Positions 7,760-11,903 of a DNA stretch of 11,903 nucleotides are shown here, piece after piece. The notes under the pieces are model-generated. The model saw nothing but the letters and a program-made list of their open reading frames with translations, did no database searches and was not told where the DNA came from. Both the position numbers and the translations under genes were made by a program. How positions within the stretch are numbered: the stretch's first letter is position 1; the number at the start of each line of letters is the position of its first letter. Origin of the DNA: an uncultured Clostridia bacterium (lineage in GTDB: Bacteria > Bacillota > Clostridia > Oscillospirales > CAG-272); the NCBI GenBank assembly GCA_904502055.1, contig CAJGDZ010000036.1:1-11903 (forward strand). The letters are read 5' to 3'.

Positions 7760-7791
7760 AAGGATTTTCACCACCGGGGGCGAAAATCCTT
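7760..7791 (-). other. RNA hairpin overlapping the stop of the 100-aa gene
   Basis: On the minus strand AAGGATTTTC pairs perfectly with GAAAATCCTT (7782-7791 with 7760-7769), and GCC/GGT inside can add three pairs around a short GC loop. The stem begins in the stop codon (7790-7792) of the small gene and lies just before the recD2 ribosome binding site. The RNA after it reads CCTTGTATTC and is not a run of U, so I do not call it a terminator. A role in mRNA processing or stability between cistrons is possible. Confidence 0.6.
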
Positions 7792-8092
7792 ATCCGTTAT
7801 CCGATAGGATCCGATATGGGATCCTTTTTCTCTTCAAAAATTGCAAAAGATCGTTTGTAGCATATTTTTCCATAACCAAAACAAACATATCTCTTTTTCC
7901 TGAAAGAAAAAGTGCATCTTTTGCCTCTTCATAATAAAGCTCGATCTGTTCGGATACTGCCGCCGAATCCACAAAGACCGTCCATCTGAGACACGGATTC
8001 GGAAAGCAAGAGACCGACAGAGCATGAGCAAACGCGTAAAACCCAAAAACAGCAAATACGCAAACCAGAATTTTAAGTATAAGTTCAATCAT
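7790..8092 (-). CDS. Small single-helix membrane protein of unknown function
   Basis: A 100-residue protein I do not recognise. Residues 4-24 form one hydrophobic helix (ILKILVCVFAVFGFYAFAHA), followed by a cysteine-containing turn (Cys29, Cys34) and a soluble, mixed-charge domain to the C-terminus. This suggests a membrane-anchored protein, with orientation not certain. The reading frame is supported by a strong AGGAGG seven bases before the ATG at 8092 and by its tight place between metK (45 nt upstream) and recD2 (58 nt downstream). Its start region is folded into a 12-bp hairpin that could control translation. No catalytic motif is visible, so no function is offered. Confidence 0.78.
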   Translation of the reverse strand: MIELILKILVCVFAVFGFYAFAHALSVSCFPNPCLRWTVFVDSAAVSEQIELYYEEAKDALFLSGKRDMFVLVMEKYATNDLLQFLKRKRIPYRILSDNG

Positions 8093-8123
8093 GGCATATC
8101 CTCCTATAAGAAGGATATGCCAT
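8091..8123 (-). promoter_or_regulatory. 12-bp RBS/start-codon-sequestering hairpin
   Basis: A perfect inverted repeat: ATGGCATATCCT (minus strand, 8123-8112), a 9-nt loop (8111-8103) and AGGATATGCCAT (8102-8091). Half of the AGGAGG ribosome binding site (8100-8105) and two bases of the start codon (8090-8092) of the 100-aa gene lie in the stem. The 5' arm starts with ATG and opens a 12-codon ORF (8123 to stop at 8085-8087) that ends just past the gene's own ATG. No U-tract follows, so it is not a terminator for metK. A translational control role is inferred from the geometry. Confidence 0.65.
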
Positions 8124-8136
8124 TTTCTTTAAAAGG

Positions 8137-9318
8137 TCAACCGAGAAGCTCTGCACGAAGCGTATCGGCAAGATCGGTCTTCTCCCACGCCACGCCCAGA
8201 TCCTCACGTCCCATATGTCCGTAAGCCGCAAGATCGGAATAAATGGGGCGACGAAGCTCAAACTTCTCAATGATCGCCGCCGGGCGAAGGTCAACGTGTC
8301 TCGAAACCGCCGCAGAGATCTTGGCCTCATCCACCTTGGCTGTTCCAAAGGTGTCGATCAGCACCGAAACGGGCTTAGCCACGCCGATGGCATAGGCCAC
8401 CTGCACCTCACACTTGTCGGCAAGTCCTGCCGCCACAATGTTCTTAGCCACGTAGCGAGCCGCATACGAGGCCGAGCGGTCCACCTTTGTCGGGTCCTTA
8501 CCCGAAAAAGCGCCGCCGCCGTGGCGCGAATATCCACCGTATGTATCCACAATGATCTTACGACCCGTAAGACCCGTATCACCGGCAGGTCCGCCCACAA
8601 CAAAGCGCCCTGTCGGGTTTACGTAGATTTTGGTCTCCCCGTCAAGAAGCTCTGCGGGAACGGTTGTACGAATAACCTCGCGGATAATATCCTCGCGGAT
8701 CTGCGCGAGCTCCACGTCCGCGCTGTGCTGCGAGGAAATTACCACCGTATCCACGCGAAGCGGCTTGCCGTCCACGTATTCCACCGTCACCTGGGTCTTG
8801 CCATCGGGACGAAGATACGGCAGGATACCGTCCTTTCTCACCGCCGTCAGCTTCTTCGAAAGCGCGTGCGCCAACGAGATGGGAAGCGGCATAAGCTCGG
8901 GTGTCTCGTTACAAGCGTAACCGAACATAAGTCCCTGGTCACCCGCACCGATGTCAAAGCGATCGGTATCGCCGTTCTTGGCCTCGAGAGACTTGTCTAC
9001 GCCAAGCGCGATATCGGGCGACTGCTCATGGATCGAGTTGAGAACCGCGCAACTGTCGCAATCGAAGCCGTACTTTGCGCGATCGTAGCCGATCTTGCGC
9101 ACTGTCTCGCGGACAACCCCTTGAATATCAACGTAAGCATTCGTTGTTATCTCACCCATAACCATCACAAGACCTGTCGTGCAGCAGGTTTCACAAGCCA
9201 CGCGGGACATAGGGTCCTGTCTCAAAAACTCATCGAGAAGCGCATCCGAAATTTTATCGCAAATTTTATCGGGATGTCCCTCGGTTACCGATTCACTCGT
9301 AAAAAGAATTCTTTCCAT
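8137..9318 (-). CDS. metK: S-adenosylmethionine synthetase (methionine adenosyltransferase)
   Basis: The 393-residue enzyme makes S-adenosylmethionine from ATP and methionine in the cytoplasm, releasing phosphate and pyrophosphate. Family signatures are all present: GHPDK (14-18) with His15 and Asp17 for ATP/magnesium, GAGDQG (124-129) and the glycine-rich loop GGGAFSGKD (267-275). Length is typical and nothing appears missing. The ATG at 9318 has AAAGGAGAG eight bases upstream. A SAM-I riboswitch with terminator precedes it, so its product shuts off its own transcription. The downstream gene begins 45 nt later without an intervening terminator. Confidence 0.98.
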   Translation of the reverse strand: MERILFTSESVTEGHPDKICDKISDALLDEFLRQDPMSRVACETCCTTGLVMVMGEITTNAYVDIQGVVRETVRKIGYDRAKYGFDCDSCAVLNSIHEQSPDIALGVDKSLEAKNGDTDRFDIGAGDQGLMFGYACNETPELMPLPISLAHALSKKLTAVRKDGILPYLRPDGKTQVTVEYVDGKPLRVDTVVISSQHSADVELAQIREDIIREVIRTTVPAELLDGETKIYVNPTGRFVVGGPAGDTGLTGRKIIVDTYGGYSRHGGGAFSGKDPTKVDRSASYAARYVAKNIVAAGLADKCEVQVAYAIGVAKPVSVLIDTFGTAKVDEAKISAAVSRHVDLRPAAIIEKFELRRPIYSDLAAYGHMGREDLGVAWEKTDLADTLRAELLG

Positions 9319-9344
9319 GTTCTCTCTCCTTTATTTTCCGAAAT

Positions 9345-9378
9345 AAAAAACTCACTCCATCGACGAAGTGAGTTTTTT
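9345..9378 (-). terminator. Intrinsic terminator of the metK SAM riboswitch
   Basis: AAAAAACTCACT and AGTGAGTTTTTT form a perfect 12-bp inverted repeat (9367-9378 with 9345-9356 on the minus strand) with a 10-nt loop, ending in six U. It sits between the aptamer and the metK ribosome binding site. Its 5' side overlaps a segment, CACTTCGTC (9362-9370), that can instead pair over 9 bp, including two G-U pairs, with GATGAGGTG (9379-9387) at the 3' end of aptamer helix P1. This gives mutually exclusive terminator and antiterminator states. Confidence 0.93.
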
Positions 9379-9381
9379 CAC

Positions 9382-9463
9382 CTCATCTGTCCGAATTTGG
9401 CACCTTACGTAACCGCAGGTTGCCGGGCTTCGCAGGGTCGGTCCCTCCGCCACTCTTGATAAG
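9382..9463 (-). ncRNA. SAM-I (S-box) riboswitch aptamer upstream of metK
   Basis: The minus-strand sequence shows the S-box core in order: CTTATCAAGAG at the 5' end, GGCGGAGGGA, GAAGCCCGGCAACC, AAGGTGCCAAATTC and GATGAG at the 3' end. Helix P1 forms between CTTATC (9458-9463) and GATGAG (9382-9387). These blocks are the established conserved parts of SAM-I aptamers, including the kink-turn and the GCAACC core. With SAM bound, P1 holds GATGAG and the following terminator forms. Position before metK agrees with the known regulon. Confidence 0.96.
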
Positions 9464-9495
9464 ATATATATATTCAACCAAAGTTCGTTTTTTCT

Positions 9496-9524
9496 ATTTT
9501 AACATATTTTTCGATGTTTTTCAA
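9496..9524 (-). promoter_or_regulatory. Sigma-A-type promoter of the metK transcript
   Basis: On the minus strand, TTGAAA (9519-9524) is separated by 17 nt from TAAAAT (9496-9501). The spacer ends TGT, giving an extended -10 (TGTTAAAAT). The predicted start near 9489 leaves a leader of about 170 nt that contains the whole SAM riboswitch and terminator. Confidence 0.85.
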
Positions 9525-9677
9525 GTGTTTTTTCGCAAATTATGCGTCAAACCTATCAAAGCACCAAAAATCAAAAGAAAGAAGCCAAGGTCAAAGCCGC
9601 ATTTTTGTCCAAAAGGTTGAAGAAAATTTTTGCAACTTCAAAACGCAAACCAACACCATTTTCCATAATCGCGTCGT
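9525..9677. other. Intergenic stretch, no supported gene
   Basis: Between the isomerase stop and the metK promoter the minus strand is rich in T and G, giving short ORFs without ribosome binding sites in both directions. A weak 6-bp inverted repeat, TTGAAG/CTTCAA, is followed by CCTTTTGG on the minus strand and could be a poor terminator. Nothing else is recognisable. Confidence 0.5.
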
Positions 9678-10571
9678 TTAAACACCAAACCGTTCCACGA
9701 TCACTTTACCAACCTTGTAAAGATAAGAAAGCTTAGCTTCAAGAAGCTCGGGCGCGCACGTGGGAATTCGTCTCACCGCAAAATGCGCTTCGTAATTGAA
9801 CGTCCCCTTATAATTGATCTCGCCAAGAGCGCGCATCACGTCCTGCCACTTGATATTTCCCTCAAAGGGAGCAACGTGATCGTCGTGAAAGCCCGTGTTG
9901 TCACTGACGTGCAGAACCTTCAACCGCTTGCCGATCTTGGTAATATTTTTATACTGATCCACGCTTGCCATCAGCGACTTTTGTCCGCCATGTACGTTTC
10001 CGTGTCCCGTATCCCAACAAACGCCCACGCTCTCATCGTGAAAGCGATCGACCAAAGCCAACAACGTGTCGGTCTTCGACATTTCGGAACGGAGGTACGC
10101 CGGACACGTGTTTTCCAGTGCCAGGCCCACGCCGTGTTTTCGGCAAGCCTCCACAAACGGTGCAAAATATTCATAATTATAGTCAAGACATTCCTGTTCC
10201 GTCCCGATCTTTTCAATGGGATGAAAGACCAACCACGGAATCCCCATCCGCGCGCTTCCCTCGATGGTTCGATATTGAAGCTCACGAAAACCGTCCTCAC
10301 CACAGCCCTCATACGTCGGACACTCCACAATCGGCGAGTGCGCTTGCCCAAACCGCATGCCGTTTTGCTCGGCAAATTCCTTTATTTCCTCCAAATATGC
10401 CTGCCATCCCTTTCCCACAAAGGGAGACGCCAAGGTGGAACACATATCGTTAAAATTAAAGTCAAAAACGCGAAAGCCGCATTTCGCCAAATGCAGCATC
10501 TCCTCCTTAACCGAGGTATGAAACGTGCCGTCAAAAATCAAATTCAAGGAGGTTGAAATGTCAAGCTTCAT
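9678..10571 (-). CDS. Sugar phosphate isomerase/epimerase family protein (TIM barrel)
   Basis: A 297-residue soluble protein of the AP-endonuclease-2/xylose-isomerase-like TIM-barrel family. Likely metal or substrate ligands can be seen: His78 (QAHSP), His117 (VFHP), Glu153 (LEN), Asp187 and His190 (WDTGH), His221 (LHVSDN), His232 and Glu261 (NYEAH). Such enzymes isomerise or epimerise sugars or cyclitols, but the substrate cannot be read from sequence. The ATG at 10571 is 15 nt after the ribU stop, with GGGGAAGGG upstream, so both genes are probably one transcript under the FMN riboswitch. No flavin-biosynthesis motif is evident. I see no strong terminator after it. Confidence 0.85.
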   Translation of the reverse strand: MKLDISTSLNLIFDGTFHTSVKEEMLHLAKCGFRVFDFNFNDMCSTLASPFVGKGWQAYLEEIKEFAEQNGMRFGQAHSPIVECPTYEGCGEDGFRELQYRTIEGSARMGIPWLVFHPIEKIGTEQECLDYNYEYFAPFVEACRKHGVGLALENTCPAYLRSEMSKTDTLLALVDRFHDESVGVCWDTGHGNVHGGQKSLMASVDQYKNITKIGKRLKVLHVSDNTGFHDDHVAPFEGNIKWQDVMRALGEINYKGTFNYEAHFAVRRIPTCAPELLEAKLSYLYKVGKVIVERFGV

Positions 10572-10586
10572 AACCCTTCCCCTATT

Positions 10587-11186
10587 CTATATATGAAGTA
10601 TTTTTGAAAGTCTCTTATACAAAAGCAGATTCAGAACCGAGCAGATGATTCCCTTGACCAAATTGAACGGCATCACCGCAAATACGATCATACTCTCAAG
10701 GCTTCCGACCAGAGGATTGACCTCTTTGGCCATTCCCAAGATCGCGTCAAGAGGAAAACCGGCCAAAGCCACGTAAGCGGGAATCATAATAAAATAATTT
10801 ACAAAAGCACCGACCACCACCAAGGACAGAACTCCGACACAAAGCGCAAGAATTGCCCCTTTTATGGTCTTTTTATATTTATAAATCACAGCCGCAGGAA
10901 CGACCAGCGCGCATCCCATGGCGAAATTGGCAAATTCGCCGACACCTGCCGTGATTGTTCCGTTCATAAGTAAATTCAGGATATTCTTCAAAAGCTCCAT
11001 CATCACCGCCGCCATAGGCCCCATAGCAAAGCCGCCCATCAGTATGACGGTTTCCGAAAGATCAAGCTCATAAAAGGACGGCGCGAACGGAAGCGGAAAC
11101 TCAAGCAACATAATGACAGCCGAAATGGCGGTCAAAATGGCAATCTTGGTCATGTTATGTAACGAAAAAAGCTTGGTTTTATTCAT
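10587..11186 (-). CDS. ribU: ECF transporter substrate-binding (S) component for riboflavin
   Basis: A 199-residue integral membrane protein with about six hydrophobic segments (near 13-30, 44-60, 84-102, 110-140, 165-178 and 180-190). It matches RibU in the N-terminal AILTAISAVIMLLEFPLPF region, in YELDLSETVILMGGFAMGP (39-57), in ELLKN (64-68), in GVGEFANFAMG (81-91) and in KEVNP (154-158). RibU captures riboflavin and works with the shared EcfA/EcfA'/EcfT module, which is not in this window. An FMN riboswitch directly upstream independently supports riboflavin as substrate. The ATG at 11186 has AGGGAG about eight bases upstream. The isomerase gene follows after 15 nt. Confidence 0.95.
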   Translation of the reverse strand: MNKTKLFSLHNMTKIAILTAISAVIMLLEFPLPFAPSFYELDLSETVILMGGFAMGPMAAVMMELLKNILNLLMNGTITAGVGEFANFAMGCALVVPAAVIYKYKKTIKGAILALCVGVLSLVVVGAFVNYFIMIPAYVALAGFPLDAILGMAKEVNPLVGSLESMIVFAVMPFNLVKGIICSVLNLLLYKRLSKILHI

Positions 11187-11240
11187 ATTTCTTTCTCCCT
11201 ATCATGTAATAGTATATAAAGACATGGGGGAAAAGATAAC

Positions 11241-11265
11241 AAAAAATCCCGACAATACGTCGGGG
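11241..11265 (-). terminator. Intrinsic terminator of the ribU FMN riboswitch
   Basis: On the minus strand CCCGAC (11259-11264) pairs with GTCGGG (11248-11253) around a 5-nt loop, followed by ATTTTTTG. It lies between the FMN aptamer and the ribU ribosome binding site. The ATCCCC at its 5' side (11262-11267) is complementary to GGGGAT (11374-11379) near the aptamer 5' end, a possible antiterminator pairing. Confidence 0.88.
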
Positions 11266-11277
11266 ATACAAAAAGGC

Positions 11278-11386
11278 TATCTTTTCTCATCCGGACTATC
11301 ACCGTCGGCGCAGGAATCACACCTGCTCATGCTCTCGCTCGTGGGCTTTACCACCGATATTGGAATTGCACCAATCCCCAAAGTAT
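11278..11386 (-). ncRNA. FMN riboswitch (RFN element) upstream of ribU
   Basis: The minus strand carries the RFN blocks in order: ACTTTGGGG, ATTGGTGCAATTCCAAT (hairpin P2), CGGTGGTAAAGCCCACGAGC, GCAGGTGTGATTCCTGC (hairpin P5), CCGACGGTGATAGTCCGGAT and GATGAGAAAAGAT. This matches the established FMN aptamer consensus, including GCCCACGAGC and GTCCGGATGAGA. FMN binding would promote the terminator that follows and lower expression of ribU and the isomerase gene. P1 is imperfect, so the outer limits are approximate. Confidence 0.95.
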
Positions 11387-11390
11387 TCCG

Positions 11391-11421
11391 TTAATAAGAT
11401 GGGAATCGGCGGAGTTGCCAA
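11391..11421 (-). promoter_or_regulatory. Tentative promoter of ribU transcript
   Basis: TTGGCA (11416-11421, five of six to consensus) and TATTAA (11391-11396) are present on the minus strand with a long 19-nt spacer. A start near 11386 would fall at the beginning of the FMN aptamer, which is why I list it. The spacing is poor and the -35 lies inside the tuf-downstream hairpin, so read-through from tuf is a real alternative. Confidence 0.35.
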
Positions 11422-11443
11422 AGGCAACTCCGCCATAGATTCC
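11402..11443 (-). other. Strong hairpin after tuf without a U-tract
   Basis: GGCGGAGTTGCC (11423-11434 on the minus strand), loop TTT, GGCAACTCCGCC (11408-11419) form a perfect 12-bp stem. A further 6 bp (GGAATC with GATTCC) form outside, with a TAT bulge on one side. It starts 19 nt after the tuf stop codon. The RNA after it reads CATCTTATTAACGG, with no run of U. It could be an atypical terminator, a 3'-end protecting structure for tuf mRNA, or a repeat. Confidence 0.6.
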
Positions 11444-11461
11444 AATCAATCGATCGGGTAA

Positions 11462-11903
11462 TTAAGCGAGGATCTCGCCAACGACGCCCGAACCAACCGT
11501 TCTACCACCCTCACGGATAGCGAAACGAAGACCCTTCTCACAAGCGATGGGCGTGATAAGCTCAACAGTCATATCAACGTTATCGCCGGGATGGCACATC
11601 TCAACACCCTCGGGAAGCTCGATGGTACCGGTAACGTCAGTCGTTCTGAAGTAGAACTGAGGTCTGTAACCTGCGAAGAAGGGCTTCTTACGGCCGCCTT
11701 CCTTCTCAGTAAGAACGTAAACCTGACCAATGAACTTGGTGTGGGGGTTTACAGAGCCGGGCTTGCAAAGAACCTGACCACGCTCGATCTCGTCCTTAGC
11801 AATACCACGAAGAAGTGCACCGATGTTGTCACCAGCCTCTGCCTGAGGAAGGAGCTTGTGGAACATCTCAACACCGGTAACGGTGGTGTTCTTCTTCTCG
11901 TCG
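11462..11903 (-). CDS. tuf: Elongation factor Tu, C-terminal part (5' end outside window)
   Basis: The last 146 codons of EF-Tu, the GTPase that delivers aminoacyl-tRNA to the ribosome. The frame is open to the right edge; the first visible residues are DEKKNTTVTGVE, leading into MFHKLLPQAEAGDNIGALLRGI. The visible part covers the end of domain 2 and all of domain 3. Hallmarks include GYRPQFYFRTTDVTG and the final RFAIREGGRTVGSGVVGEIL, ending with TAA at 11462-11464. The GTP-binding domain 1 is not in the window. The apparent internal ATG at 11866 is Met within the protein, not a start. Confidence 0.98.
   Translation of the reverse strand, partial: DEKKNTTVTGVEMFHKLLPQAEAGDNIGALLRGIAKDEIERGQVLCKPGSVNPHTKFIGQVYVLTEKEGGRKKPFFAGYRPQFYFRTTDVTGTIELPEGVEMCHPGDNVDMTVELITPIACEKGLRFAIREGGRTVGSGVVGEILA

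Noticed and set aside
8091..8123. Reading the inverted repeat as the metK terminator
   Set aside because: The minus-strand RNA after the stem continues GATTGAACTT with no U-tract, and the stem contains the next gene's start region.
9571..9666. 31-codon minus-strand ORF in the isomerase-metK gap
   Set aside because: No ribosome binding site before its ATG and no similarity I recognise. A neighbouring frame encodes a hydrophobic stretch but has no start.
9542..9736. Lysine-rich plus-strand ORF of 64 codons
   Set aside because: It has no ribosome binding site, runs antisense into the isomerase gene, and its composition follows from the T/G-rich minus strand.
11462..11866. Treating the ATG at 11866 as the start of a separate 134-aa protein
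   Set aside because: The frame stays open to the right edge with EF-Tu sequence, so this Met is internal to tuf.

Overview
The window looks like ordinary chromosome from a Gram-positive, rod-forming anaerobe of the Bacillota, most likely class Clostridia. Supporting signs are strong AGGAGG-type ribosome binding sites, sigma-A-type promoters, a SAM-I (S-box) and an FMN (RFN) riboswitch that both end in intrinsic terminators, an HPr-fold protein, a pyrophosphate-type phosphofructokinase and a 4Fe-4S aldo/keto reductase. Genus cannot be assigned. Every supportable gene lies on the minus strand, so the biological reading order runs from the right edge to the left. Long plus-strand ORFs exist but are antisense shadows.

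Right part (11903 to 9678): the 3' third of tuf (EF-Tu) enters from the right edge. It is followed by a strong hairpin without a U-tract, then an FMN riboswitch with terminator, then ribU (riboflavin ECF-transporter substrate protein) and, 15 nt later, a TIM-barrel sugar phosphate isomerase/epimerase-like gene. The last two appear to share flavin control.

Middle part (9677 to 4736): a good promoter (TTGAAA, 17 nt, TAAAAT) drives a SAM-I riboswitch and metK. After metK come a 100-residue one-helix membrane protein of unknown function, recD2 and comF. I see no convincing terminator between metK and comF, so these genes may be read through from the SAM-controlled promoter. The 100-residue gene is bracketed by two RNA hairpins, and the first traps its start codon and half of its ribosome binding site.

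Left part (4735 to 264): mreB has its own promoter (TTGCAA, 17 nt, TATAAT). It heads a tight cluster mreB, 4Fe-4S aldo/keto reductase, PPi-phosphofructokinase, SDR oxidoreductase and a histidine-free HPr-like protein, with intergenic gaps of 11, 2, 2 and 21 nt. The cluster ends at a strong terminator at 264-299. It joins cell-shape control to central carbon and redox genes.

The leftmost 260 bases hold no supportable gene. They contain an imperfect palindromic element (about 24-160) capped by two GGAGGGAG hairpins, which resembles a dispersed intergenic repeat, and a second GC-rich hairpin at 232-250.

I did not find a clear new defence or mobile system. The observations most worth following are the RBS-sequestering hairpin with a nested 12-codon uORF, the HPr-like protein with no histidine, the isomerase under FMN control, and the palindromic element.
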